From Ridgeia piscesae (lineage: Eukaryota > Annelida > Polychaeta > Sabellida > Siboglinidae): DNA of 64,000 nucleotides. Shown here piece after piece: positions 51,603 to 64,000 of the stretch; the stretch's first letter is position 1, and each line of letters begins with the position of its first letter. A program made the translations under genes and the position numbers. The notes under the pieces were generated by a model. It searched no databases. It was given only the letters and a program-made list of their open reading frames with translations, and was not told the origin of the DNA. The stretch spans positions 441,501 to 505,500 of the forward strand of contig JAODUO010000619.1 in assembly GCA_025642075.2 (NCBI GenBank), given 5' to 3'.

Positions 51603-54600
51603 TCGGTGTCAACAAATTATATGTTTGTATTTTGTGTATGTGTTTGTAATTGCTCGTTTAGATATAAACTCAAGAAAGCGGCCCGGTCTGTTGTGTGAGC
51701 TTCTCTAACCTAGCTTGGTAATCATTAGCAGGAAATGTGCTGAATTGGTTGTATCTTGTCCCACGTGATCTTGGTTTGGGAAGTTGTGTCCATCCTTGCA
51801 TGCTGGGGTGCTGGGTACACAGTCTGGACCCCCTTGTAGATGTATTTTGTATGTACAGTTTGTGCCATTCAATTTTTGGTAGTATTGTGTAATTATGTTC
51901 ACATCTGGAAGGTTGATCCCTACCACCACCTATCCCATATTTTTTAGTCCTTTTGCCAAAGGCCCATGGGATTTATGACTTCACTCCGTCCGCTGTTAGC
52001 TCTTGTATCTCAGAATTTTTTTAGAATCTGATTTTGCATAGTCATACTAGGGCAATGCCAATAGGCACAAGAAATTGGTTCGATTGCCTCACACAAAAGC
52101 TAAATGTTCAAGTTCGTCTAGTTCTGCCTGGCATGACTCGTGTATTCGGCAACCCTATAGCCTCTGGTTGCGTCTGACTACTATTGGTGCATTCTTGACT
52201 TGTGACTCGTCTATTATTAGTGGCTAGCTGAATAAAAGCTAATGCTTATATTCCAGTAGATTCAGAAAAGTCCAGTGTAGAGGTTTAACTTGTTCTGATT
52301 TGAATAACTCAACTACGGTTTTTGCTAAGTTATAACAATTGTAAATAATTTTGTTTTGCAAAGTTATGCAAGGTCAGTGTATCTGTGACACATGACAAAT
52401 TTTTGTTGCCCACAGAGCACATATCTAGAGACAGCCAAAGTAGTGTAAATGAGCTTAACAAGATAAGCTTTTCTGACTGCACATCATTTCCCATTGTGCC
52501 ACACAAGAAATCTGTATTTCATCGAATCCTGAAGGCATCCCAGTGACACCAAAATGCTAATTTGTTTTATGGTGTGCCTATTTTTTTCTCAAAAACTAGT
52601 AATTACTTTTTATGATTTTGTACCAAAATCACGATGTACCCTAGTCCAAATACTTCATTTCAGGGTCTCTTGGCCCAAATAGTACAAAGACTAGGTCAGT
52701 CTCCATAAAAGCAATGCTATTTATATGGAGCTATAAAGCTATAAACATTAATTCTAGCTTGCCATGAAGCCTATCACAAAGTAAAAAAAATATGTTTTAT
52801 TTACCGCACTCAATAACGTGAAACTAACCATATTTTCCCTTTGCAAATCTGCTATCAAAAGTTAATAGGGTTGTGCAAGTACATCATATTATAGTTCTGT
52901 ATGAATCGCACGGTGGCGCCACTATATTCTTTAATCTGCAAAGAAAGCACTTTTTGGTGCATTGTGGTTAGCGGCATGGTCAATAACGGAGTTTTATATA
53001 TCTTAGCAACAACAAAACTACCAGGTATACTAGAAATGTTCATAAAATATATCTATATTCCTAACAGTACAGTAAATATGTTGTAGAAAACCAATTCAAA
53101 CCTAAAAATAGAAGACGAAAACATTATGATTAACCCAGGGGTAGTAATTATTGGTAAAAAATCCAATATAATTGTCCACAATTGATATAGAATACAATTC
53201 TATACAAAAATATATATCAAAAAAACATTCAAACCTATGCAATCTTGTCAGATGCAGTGATGGTTAATTATGGTTGTACACTTGCTGCAGCTTATCCATA
53301 ATGTCATTTTGTAATATATGTATATAGACGTGTGTTCACTAGAAGTGGAAGAATACTTACTGTTTAACTATTTGATACTGTCGAGTTGTTTCACAGGTTT
53401 TCGGTAAGAGTCCAATATATGAGGGGCAACATAAAACATCAATATTCTATTTGATATAACACCATATCCAGTGCTGTTTATGGTGCTTCACAAAATAGTG
53501 AAGTAAATATAAACGGAGGAACAATAATCACAGAATATATTGTACATGTAGACATTTTAATTTTTTGTGTTTTTATTCCGTGTGAGATGTTTGCAATATT
53601 TAACTTACTGTTTAAATCCTGGGATGGTTTCCAATTGAACATAATTATGCATACTCCAAAATCCACATGGAGAGTGACAGACTCAATAAGAACTTTGGTT
53701 TAATATATACCCTGATTTTTATTTCACAACCATTATAACTTATTATATACAATATACATCTATATTAACTATAATTACTTGAGGCATTTATGTTACATTA
53801 TTCAAAAGATGCTGAGCAGGTCTGAATAATGACTACTGCGTCGTGCTGACAGGTTTCTGTGTTAAATTAAAAAAAAGTACAGCTTACACATAAATCACAA
53901 CACAATAGCTGAGCTCACAATTAACATTTCTTGGTAAATCCAAGTGGCCACATTTTACCAAGAAGCCACTCTCATCAAATAATAAATAATACTTGAAAAC
54001 ATACACTGAATGCGTACATCACCAAAAGGTATAAATCAAAAACATCAAATTGATGGCTATCTACAAATCAAATGCGGTACATTGCAACAGAATGCGTTTG
54101 TGCAAAGAACATAATACTTGTGTGAATACAGCGTAAAGTCCCCCAAATCTATCAATGATGGTATGTACTTCAGAAATAGTAGGCTGTGAATCTTTTATTA
54201 CTGTTTATACTGATGATATATTGTCAAGTTTTGTTGTTGTGCATTTAGTGACACCAGCTCACGTTTCTCTTTGTCAGAAAAAGGCAACTAATCATTGTGT
54301 TTTTTAATCCACTGCCAATTAGCTAGTAGGCTTAGATATACAATTTTAGCATTTTGGCTTATTAATACATAGCTATGTATGCTGGAATTCTACAGGCAAC
54401 AGTGTAACTGTTTCATACAGCCATCACTAATCCCACTCACACAGGTAAGGAACACATACATTTTTTATTTAAAGTAACTAAATATAGCGAGATGATAATG
54501 TCTACACGGGTGTATAAGTAAAGTAAACAATTCTTTGGTATAGCAACAAAACAGTGCTGCAAAGTAATTTGGGGACACAGACACAGCTCTACTGTTGTAC

Positions 54601-54712
54601 ACCCCTGAAGTATTCACTGCAGTATTCAGTGCCTAATGGCATTATCCAAGCCATTGTACTGTGGCCAAAACTTCAATAAAGCCATTATGTTGATCACTAA
54701 GAAACACATGAA

Positions 54713-54718
54713 TTTATT
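54713..54718 (-). terminator. Candidate poly(A) signal of the SLC26 gene
   Basis: AATAAA on the minus strand lies about 170 nt downstream of the stop codon at 54884-54886. Confidence 0.45.
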
Positions 54719-54883
54719 TGCATTTTCTAAAAAAAAATACCCTAACAACACCATGAAGCTGTATATCATCTATACAAAAATATATTTCATATAAACGCAA
54801 TCTACATCTTCTTTGACAAATTGTCTTTCCATACAAAAATCTTGCGTCCCGTTTCTCTTTCTAAAACCTGCAGTGAAGTGCCA

Positions 54884-57800
54884 TCATAGTCTGGTGTCTG
54901 CGTCTTGTTCCACTGATGTCACATCCTCTTGCGTGTTGCTGTGTCCACACGTGTTTTCCATTGCACCTGGAGAATGGTCAGCAAAGACATCGTCTGTCCA
55001 CCTGATGTCCGGCTCCAAGGGTAAATGCTGCAAAAAGGGACATTTCAATAAAATTTAGCAAATTTATTAATTCAAGACCCGGAGGCATAATATGTCCATG
55101 CAGACACTCAGATGTGAATTTGTTTATTTTACACATGTACATTATATATGTACATACATATCTGTGTGTGTGTGTGTGTGTGCGCGCGCACACGCGCGCA
55201 CGCCTGCGTGTGTGTGTTGTGTGTGTGTGTCTAGTCATGTATCGTTTACCCGCACACTTTGTTTGATTAGTGAGACATATTATTATAATGGGTATAAAAT
55301 GGGTTCTACACAAAAAGTGCAGATTGTGAAACAACCAGATTTTGATATTGAACACCGGATAAATGAGACATGATTATATATATAATATATGTAATAATAT
55401 ACATACAGTCATGCCTCGTATATCCCATCTTCAACAATCTGGATGTTTCGCAATCCGCACATTTTGTGTGGGAACCATTTTGATACCATGTAAAATATGG
55501 CCTCTCTCATTATTCATCATGTTTCATTTACCCACCCAAAAACGTTGAGAACCAAAGTGTACGGCTAAATGAGACATGATTGTATATGAAACGTTTCAGG
55601 GAAAACTTGACATACAGTAATAACTACATGTATTAAGACAACTAAAAATAGTAAGTTTTGGTGTCCAAACCATATAGGTTTTCATAAGTGAAAAAAGTTC
55701 TACGAATAAAGTGCAACAAAGTACACCCACTGAAGTTCCGGTTCACACTAATAGAACAAAATTTAATAAGGTCGTAATATAAATACAGGTTGTGTCTTGT
55801 TTACCTGTATTGAAGCCGATACATCCTTGGGCAAGTGTGGACCTTCACCGCTGACCACTGCTACAACAGCGTCGTGGACGGACACATACATACAGCCAGG
55901 ATCAACCTTGTCGAAGAAGCCAGCCTTCTGCAGCATCCGTCGGATGTTCCCTGTGAACCCATGCGCGATTACAAGCATGAAAACATATAATGCATTTCAT
56001 ACTGGCTCCAGCTAACCAACCCCAATAATCCAGTGATTTAAAGTGCTTCTAAGTGACTTGCAAAACCACACCACACAGCGTGGTTGACAGGAAGTGACTC
56101 ACTGACTGTGTCACTGAGTTCTCATAGGCACAATTGCATCAATAGGTGCTGCCACAATGTCAATATATTTCTCCATGATATGCAGTTATGACCAACCCAT
56201 ATGTAATGTTCACAAAACTGCAAACTGTTACAGATAGAACTATAAACAGGGAGAGAGGGACGGAGGGAGAGAGGGAGGGAGGGAGGGAGTGAGAAAAAGT
56301 GAGAAAATTACATACATTTGCAGCCAGCGATGTAGACCTTGATGCCAGCCTGTTTGTAGTTGACAATCACCTGCAAACATTCATAGACAGTTTCATCACA
56401 TGTTACACTGGATGAATAATTTGATGCTGTGCTTCTGTATGGGTACAACTGGTATTCCAAAGCATCTACATGATAAATACTGCATTTGAATACACTTAAG
56501 AGTACAGTGGCATGGGAATAGTTTAAATATGTTTCCATCTTGCAGTTATTATCACACCATGAGTCTTAAATTATTTCTGTAAAAGTGAAATATAAGAAAT
56601 TAATTTCCATGATAAAGTGTCGATTACTTCACTAATCAGGTCAGTTCGGGGTCAGTCAGTTTTAAAGGCAACAGTTACAGTAAAAGAAGTAAATAAATTT
56701 TAAGTTCTTATATAACAAAGTGTCCAGTTGTTAAGAAAAAAATTGTACATGTAATACTAAATATTTAATCGATTTCTGTTTTCTTTAACAAATTTAGTAT
56801 TTTTCCCGTCCCCACCTGGCTAAACATGTTCATGCCCGTCCAGTCAATGTATCCCATGGTGCTGCAGTCTATGATGATGTTGTGGATGTCGGCGTGAGCG
56901 TCCGCCAGCCGTCCATTCTGCCCGTCCCCCCGACTACTGTCCATGCTGACCACACCACCTTCCTGGACAATGAGGTCGTCAATAATAAGTCTCGTCTTTG
57001 TACATCGCGAGACAACACAGATTACTGCTAATAGAAACACAGTCCTTATGCTGCATGAAACACGAAATACATCGAAAATGACATTGGGCTTAAACATTCA
57101 AAATTATTATTTTATTCTAGCCAGATTCATTACATTTTTATATATTTTTTTAATTTAACGATTTAAAAAAATTCTCTGCTGCTTCAGTTTTTATATGTTG
57201 AAATTTTGTATGAGAGTTTGGAATATTTGGCCAACAATAAAAAATGTCCATTATAATGTTGATCTCAAATGGTATTAATCAGTTTTGTATAACCAATTAT
57301 AATGACTGGTGTTCATGTGTGATTTTAATGAATAACCTCAATCCATCGATACAAATATGACCATCTGTCCTATGGTTTATCTGATATCAGACATGAGCAC
57401 ACACTACACAATATCAAATCACCCTCAAGTTAAATTGAAAAATCAAACATAGTCCCAAACTTACTAAATAACATCAGTATACAAGACTTCATGCGACCAT
57501 ACCTCATCGAGTGTCATGGTGAGTCCATTTCGTTTTTCTCTTGCTTCATTCTGTGCCTTGAGTGTCATAGCGTTGAGACCAGTCTTTTTAAACAACTTCT
57601 CCGCAAAGTGATCAGCGTTGGCAAAGTAGAGCGGTGCTTCGAAGCGAAATATCTTGATCCCACTCACCTCCTTCGTCTGCCGTGGAAGACACAGAGATGA
57701 TGTTCACATTGTGTCTTTTTACATTACCACATGCAGTATCATTGTTCAAATTAATACACATACCTTCATGATACATTTGCATATTAGAAAAAGCACACGT

Positions 57801-60800
57801 TTTGCTCACAAAAGGACAGACTGTTAAAAAACCTATCAACCAACAAGACTGATAGGTTGACTCCATCAGGGAGAGGCCTCATTGTGAATATGTACATATT
57901 ACAGAAGCAAATTGTAGAGGTACAAACACAAATCTGAAGGAGTTAAGTTATTATTCTGATCAGTTGTTCTTGTAACATTCTTGTCATTATGATGTTTGTA
58001 GATGTTTGAATTTGAATGCTCACCGCCTCATACACACTGACGTCATTATACATGTCGGTGTGTGGCACTCGTCCCAACAGACACGTATAGGGCCTGAAAC
58101 ACAGCAACCATCTGAGTGTACTACACTGAATCATTACAAAGAGACAGGCACTGTATAAAGGACTTTTTTAATTGTTTACTTGAAATGGTCATTAAAATAT
58201 GCTGATTTATGTAACAGAATTACTGCAAAACTACAAAACATAAAATAAAACAGGATGTGCAAATGCCTACAGGAAGGAGAGAGATGTATTCTCATTAGCC
58301 AGGGGAGGTGGTTGAGTACACTGGTACTGGCAGGTCTCAACACAACACAAAGACTGGAAGCAGCTGAAACAGGCATACTTTGACCCAGTAATGGTACCAA
58401 AGGCAACTTGAGAGAAATCCCATTATAACTTCTGACCATTCACATGAGCCAGCACATTCTAAAATAATTATTTCTTCCAAGTATTACATCTAATATAAGC
58501 AAAACGTCAAATCATCGATTCTAGATTGACCAAAAAATTGGATAAGAGACAAAGCTTAATTGCAGTATTTCCCCACAGGGATCTGCCAGGCAGGGACAGA
58601 AGCAGAGGGGTTCTCATACGGTAGGCCCCCTGGTGAGGACGGCTACTTGTGATGAGCTTACTTCTGTGTGCGGAAGACGACAGTGAGGAGACAGAAGATG
58701 AAGCCGACCAGCAGCCCCATATCTACATCCAGGAGGACGACAGAGAGGAAGATCACCAGCCACACGGCCTACAGCAAACACAGTCAGTTTTATTCCTCAT
58801 TCGATGCAACAAATAAATTTATACATTTGCTGAATTAACCAGAAAGATGGGATCAATCAAGGGAATTACATGCACAGCTTAACACAATGCAACAGATGTA
58901 GACTGTTGTGTTGTTACCTGCAAGTCCACCTATGAATTGTTAATACATTTTACCTACTCTTCTCTAAAAGTAAGGTTAGTCATACTTACAAAGTCATACT
59001 TGGAGATGTACCAGAGTTTCTTGAGGTCACCAATCTGGACAAACATTCCCTTCAGGTTGACAATGATGATGGCAGCAAGTGCGCACTACAATCACAAGAA
59101 CACACTACAATCACAAGGACACACTACAATCACAAGAACACTATAATTACAAGAGCACATCCAACTCGTCACACACCAAAAAACGTTTCTATCCATGTAT
59201 GTACTTTAACCCATTAGACCCCACGCGTCCGAAAGTGTCTGGGTGTCTCCTCCCCAGAGCGCCCGAAAGCGTCTGGTGGAGTTAAAGCCTCTAGGGGTGG
59301 CCCCATCTTGCGGATACTTAAGAGACTAATTCCCACTGATTCTTTGATATCTCAGCTATGAATCCTGGGTAATTTTGACACGGGTTTGCATTGAAATTTT
59401 TTGAGTTTTTCGTGATTGAAGTTCATCATCTGTGGACCTTCAAAAATGGCGGCGCCTTGGACATCGTAGCTGGTTACTACTGATCAAGTTTGTGCTTATA
59501 TATCGTTGGACACTTCTGGCATTGAACTGAAGGTAAGTTTACATTACGTACGAAAAACAACTGAATGAGCGATAAAATGAATGATCGTAGCTTTGTTTTG
59601 TTTGTTTGTTGTACACGTTGGGTGACCAGTAGTCGGGTTGTCAGCACCGAAACTGTTGATTATGTGTTGATATATGAAAATTAGGTGTTTTATTATAACA
59701 AATCATTAGGTAGCATTGTCAATTTTCCTAATGGTTGACATTTCGTTGTTTCAGGTGTCAAAATACCAGTGATCACAATGTCAACGTACACATTGGCATG
59801 ATACAGAAGTCACATATAGGATGATGACAACCAAGATAGAAGTGTTGCAAAGCTGTGTTTCCTGTCCATATCTAGACAAAATTAACTGATTTACATAGTA
59901 CCATATCTAAACAAGGCAGAGCATGTGTTAATAGAACAATATAATACATTTTATGTGAATAAAACATGATATATTCTACTGTATTGTTGTCCAGAATAGT
60001 AATGTTCTATGTTTGTCACCTATATATAACAACATATGTTTTACCAACATACACCAAAGTTACACCAATTTAAAGATAATTAAATGAACATTAAAATAAA
60101 CACAACTTGCTATTATAGAAAATCAGTAGTTTTGAAGATACAGCTTAAAATCTGCAAGCACCCCGAATTGGTGAAATCAGTGGCTGCAGCTTGGGGAACA
60201 GGGGCACAAGTCAATTTAACCGGCTGGGGTCTAATGGGTTAACAGATAATTCAATTTGTTTAATAAAGTCTGTCGTGACAAAACAATTTAAAAACTTGTA
60301 AAAGCTAACTTACCTTTGGTAGAGTCTCAAACAGGGGCCCGATGGCAAACAACACGATTAGTAGCAGACCACTGGACACAATGGAGGTGACCTGCACACA
60401 CAGACATGTGGTCAAGCACTGCGGACAACGTGAATGAATATAGAAGGTGTAAAACATGATAGTGGTAATGGCCACACCCTATGGGAGGATGAGGGAGTAG
60501 CGTTCCCAAAAAGGGGTCATCTGTCCAGCCAGACTTTAAAGCCGGCCCACCATGTACTGTCTGTATATATGGACAGATATGGCCTACAGCGTGTAGGAGA
60601 GAGCCATTAGGTATGTCGTAGCACACATTTTGTGAATGAGAGAACTGAGATACTATACGTTTGCATAACAATTACTATCTCACTACATATCACTTGGTCA
60701 CTCCATGTAATACTGTACTGTTACATCGTGTAGGTTCTCAATTATACCACAATAAACATTCTCGCATTGTCAGTGTGTGAAGTTTGGTGTTCAAAGTACG

Positions 60801-63781
60801 AACCCTTACATGAGAACAATTTATTTGCACATGAATCTGAAGATGTAAAGTATTGAAAGATGCTAAACAAGGCAGACAATTCTTGAAAGAACTACTACTA
60901 CATTATATATTTTATTACAATATTATATATTTTATTACATCTTTTACATATACTGTATGTAGTATATTTCAACAACATGTCATTAGTTAAGATAATAAAA
61001 ATTAATCCATACAGCAGTCTTAAAAAGACATACAAATGATAACAATTGAAATATGCTGCTAACATGAGTTTAATTCCATTCCACTTATGTACAAACATGT
61101 AGAAATCCAATTTAGTTTTCATGAAATATGCAGTGCTAAGAATGAGTAACTCAAGAGTTCAAAACAGAATGGTTGGATGGCTGCAGGGGGTATTTGCCCT
61201 ACCTGGGTCTGTCCACCGACACCATCCTGTACCAGACTGCGAGACAAGGATGCTGCAGCCATGAAACAACTGAAGAATGACCCAACGACATTTGACATGC
61301 CGTACGCGATCAACTCCTGCAACACACCAATGACACCGTTGATGGAATCAAACACACGCTTCAACATATGCCTAGTTGAGAAAATACAAAAATACCTACC
61401 CTGCAAACAGGTACAGTTCATAAACAACACTAAATATTTGTGTTCACCATTGGCATTAGGTCAGAAGTCAAGCAACGGTCGGTTCACATGTGTCTTAACA
61501 ATTGTACAAAATAATATTTACCACTGCAAATAATTGTGAAAATTCCAGTATAAACCCATAACACACGGAGAATTTATTTAACGTGTCACTTTAATATGTC
61601 ACATTTAGTATGCATCTTAGATGAACATTTAACAATTTGGCACCCAACAGCCAAAGTGTTTATCAGAGGTAGCTTAGCATATGTAGTTTTATGTACACCA
61701 ATTCTAATGAAAGAAATGCATCCTTACCTGGTTGGAGTCCATGCTGTAGCCGTGTTTCTTCGAGAACAACTTGGCAAGGGAGACATTGATGGCGAACGTG
61801 ACGATGGCGACACTGACGGCATCTGAGATGAGGTTAGGGAGCATCCACATGGGAGGAACCGCGGGCCCCGGGATACTGCCCGACAGAAGGAGACGGGTCA
61901 ATCAAAACATCCTAGTCCAGGGGACAGATGCGGACAAACTGTAGAATTGTGCACTTTTCGTAACACCTGCCATTTTGCCATTTTGCATGTGTTCTACACG
62001 ACCCCCACGAGAAAGATACATGACCATCCAAGATTTCGAAGCGTTCAGAAATAATGGCCATTTAAAAAAGCTACCAAATCCAAAGTGTTCTTACCTTGGT
62101 GTCAAAATATAGAGGTTAGGGGTCAATTATTCCAAATATTTAACTTTTAGATACTTCCTTCAACATTAGGGTGTCAGGGAGAGACAACTGAGACCATAAA
62201 TGAATATTTTTACACATGTCAAAAATAATATTTATACAATGTGAGGCGGATACTTAGTCCGTGAACGGTGCGTATTCCACAAACGTGTCGTAGCCCGTGA
62301 ACTCTCCGCACTCAGAACGAGGCTCGATCCCTTTGTGCTGAGATTTCGAATACGCAAGTCGCAATATTTTGCAGCACAAAGGAAGATCGGATTTTCAACT
62401 GAATTTACAAGGTTAGTACCTGGGGTGGGGAGTGGGGCCTCTGTTACAAGAGGCCAGGTGGGGAAAACATTGTTAACACCCCACCTTTGCTAATATTGTC
62501 ATTTTCTAAATGTATCTATACTGTCTTGGGGAGTTTTGAGTACATTTATTAAATGACCTTTATCAACAACAATAACTCTTGTTTATTTATTGTAGCAAAC
62601 AAGCTCAGGTCTCTGCCAGTATAAGCAGGGTATAAATGAATATTTTTACACATGTCAAAAATTATATTTATACAATGTGAGGCGGATACTTAGTCCGTGA
62701 ACGGTGCGTATTCCGCAAACGTGTCGTAGCCCGTGAACTCTCCGCACTCAGAACGAGGCTCGATCCCTTTGTGCTGAGATTTCGAATACGCAAGTCGCAA
62801 TATTTCGCAGCACAAAGGAAGATCGGATTTTCGACCCCTCCATCCTCCCCCATGGCTACCACCGATTCGCTCCTTTTTAATTACACATTCTTAATGTTTC
62901 GGTTGTGCAATGTACTATGCCGGACTATTGTTTTACGCTATGTAGAATAAATATCTTGCACTTCGCTTTGATTCATCGGCTTAGTCTACATCTACTCTGT
63001 ATTATGTACTAATGTGTTGACTACGGCCAAAGCTAGCTTTACATGTATTTCTTGTTCTTTACTTGCATAAATGGTCTGTTGGGTGGGGAAAACATTGTTA
63101 ACACCCCACCTTTGCTAATATTGTCATTTTCTAAATGTATCTATACTGTCTTGAGGAGTTTTGAGTACATTTATTAAATGACCTTTATCAACAACAATAA
63201 CTCTTGTTTATTTATTGTAGCAAACAAGCTCAGGTCTCTGCCAGTATAAGCATCAGCAGGGTATAAAGAATATTTTGGAAGTATTTCAGTGTCACAACAC
63301 ATTGGTACCATCCATTACGTCACTTTGTTGCAGAGTTACATGTGATAAACCCGCCGAAAGAACTCAAACACACGTTTTTGAAGAAAAAACAAATGGTGTT
63401 CAAACCCTGGCAGACTTATTCAATAAATACAAAATTCAACTTAACTTGTAACCGTTCTGCCATAACGTAATTACGACAACAACTACTCACCTTGTGTCTA
63501 GCCACGTACTCTTTTATAGAGAAGAATGCACTGAAGCAATGTGGAGTGGACATAACTACCCTAGCTTCAAAACATTTGCAAGAGGTTTAAAACACACATT
63601 CTCTCAACGGACAACCTAATGTTCCTACAGCGCGTCGTGAACACAGTAATGTTATATTATTATATAACATTACAGAATGTAAGAAACAAAAATACCCTGT
63701 AGGAATCTCGCCAACTGTTGCTATGTCGAACGTGTTTCCCATCTTGCCAAGGCCGTAGGACACCAGTGTCGCCAGAATCAC
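54884..63781 (-). CDS. SLC26A-like: SLC26-family anion transporter with STAS domain, 3' part (5' exons outside window)
   Basis: SLC26/SulP proteins exchange chloride, bicarbonate, sulfate or similar anions across membranes. In transcript order the exons are 63781-63696, 61875-61728, 61316-61203, 60391-60314, 59085-58990, 58768-58662, 58093-58024, 57676-57503, 56995-56816, 56370-56316, 55950-55805 and 55027-54884. Phases agree and give 465 residues. Transporter-core motifs include [62 protein letters not shown] and [20 protein letters not shown]. The STAS domain begins after [15 protein letters not shown], with [19 protein letters not shown], an acidic or polar variable loop, and [16 protein letters not shown]. 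The acceptor of the 56995 exon is weak, so its start is uncertain. The protein ends DTRL, a class I PDZ ligand. Subfamily is unresolved; an A5/A6-like member is most likely. Confidence 0.93.
55150..55225. repeat. (TG)n/(CG)n microsatellite
   Basis: A run of TG, CG and CA dinucleotides in the last SLC26 intron, with alternating purine-pyrimidine order and therefore potentially Z-forming. Confidence 0.9.
59084..59157. repeat. 19-bp tandem repeat containing an SLC26 splice acceptor
   Basis: The unit CACTACAATCACAAGAACA repeats at 59084, 59103, 59122 and, degenerate, at 59141. On the transcribed minus strand the unit reads TTGTGATTGTAG then TG, and the copy at 59084 supplies the acceptor of the exon whose first base is 59085. 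The adjacent copies are decoy acceptors upstream in the intron. Confidence 0.9.
59206..60242. mobile_element. Non-autonomous piggyBac-like transposon with TTAA duplication
   Basis: Perfect terminal inverted repeats CCCATTAGACCCC at 59210 and its reverse complement ending at 60238 are flanked on both sides by TTAA (59206-59209 and 60239-60242). The TTAA target and ends beginning CCC are the hallmark of piggyBac elements. The 1,029-bp body has no transposase frame, so it is non-autonomous. It sits in an SLC26 intron. Part of its right half resembles the relic at 47890. Confidence 0.88.
62197..63267. repeat. Tandem segmental duplication (A-B-A-B) in SLC26 intron
   Basis: A 200-bp block A (62197-62396 and 62633-62832, about 98% identical by eye) and a block B of about 180 bp (62459-62636 and 63083-63267) alternate. 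The simplest reading is a 436-bp unit duplicated in tandem, with about 190 bp of extra sequence between A and B in the second copy. B's second copy also has a short insertion (ATCAGC). Block A contains an unusual CpG-rich stretch (GTGAACGGTGCGTATTCC). No coding potential is seen. Confidence 0.88.
63646..63673. repeat. Perfect 12-bp hairpin beside an SLC26 donor
   Basis: GTAATGTTATAT and its exact complement ATATAACATTAC flank a four-base loop, 22 bp downstream (in transcript sense) of the exon end at 63696. In RNA it would form a stable stem next to the 5' splice site. Confidence 0.75.
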
Positions 63782-64000
63782 CTGCAGCCATTCACAGCAA
63801 CTCATTAACAACATGATTACAACCTTGACATTTGCACAGATTTGACTGACCATTCTTGTTTACAGCTTGGGTTAGGGTGCATAATATTACTACTAAAGCT
63901 ACAAGAAAAGATTCAGACAGAGAACATATCGAGAACTGGAATTTCAACAATATATAATTATAGTATATTTGACACATTCATGTACAGGTATGTCAGTCAG

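Larger units (their letters stand above)
51548..54883. other. Intergenic region between convergent RPS23 and SLC26 genes
   Basis: About 3.3 kb contain no coding sequence that I can support. It is AT-rich. A minus-strand AATAAA at 54713-54718 is a candidate poly(A) signal for the SLC26 gene, about 170 nt past its stop. I see no clear transposon or tandem repeat here. Confidence 0.6.

Overview
The window is animal nuclear DNA. It holds intron-rich genes with GT-AG introns, no operons, AT-rich non-coding DNA, many minisatellites and decayed transposons. Four gene families are clear by reading exon by exon, and all junctions used below keep phase except where stated. The families are pan-metazoan. 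The sequence looks like a marine invertebrate (mollusc-like is my best guess, low confidence); I cannot name a species.

Layout. (1) 241-8296, plus strand: 3' part of a MET/RON-family receptor tyrosine kinase (last IPT domains, transmembrane segment, whole kinase domain, tail); its Sema/PSI part lies left of the window. (2) 12542-30164, plus strand: an MDM1-like centriole/microtubule protein, complete from the ATG to the stop except for an unresolved middle and one apparent 1-bp frameshift. One of its introns contains a 37-bp minisatellite of about 3.5 kb. (3) 33237-49565, minus strand: a complete nine-exon ATP6AP1 (Ac45, V-ATPase accessory subunit) gene of 429 codons. Its introns carry a 71-bp array, a 30-bp array, a dead LINE and two DNA-transposon remnants. 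(4) 49658-51547, plus strand: complete RPS23 (143 aa), head-to-head with ATP6AP1 across only 92 bp between start codons. (5) 54884-63781, minus strand: 3' part of an SLC26 anion transporter with a STAS domain and a C-terminal PDZ ligand; its 5' exons lie right of the window.

The genes have unrelated housekeeping or signalling roles and form no pathway. The shared ATP6AP1/RPS23 promoter is the only regulatory coupling I can support.

The most unusual observation is that four independent tandem duplications in four genes contain the exon-intron junction itself: the RPS23 exon 2 acceptor (40 bp x2), the ATP6AP1 exon 8 acceptor (71 bp x21), an MDM1 donor (about 45 bp, about 12 degenerate copies) and an SLC26 acceptor (19 bp x about 4). 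The locus therefore carries strings of decoy splice sites beside real ones.
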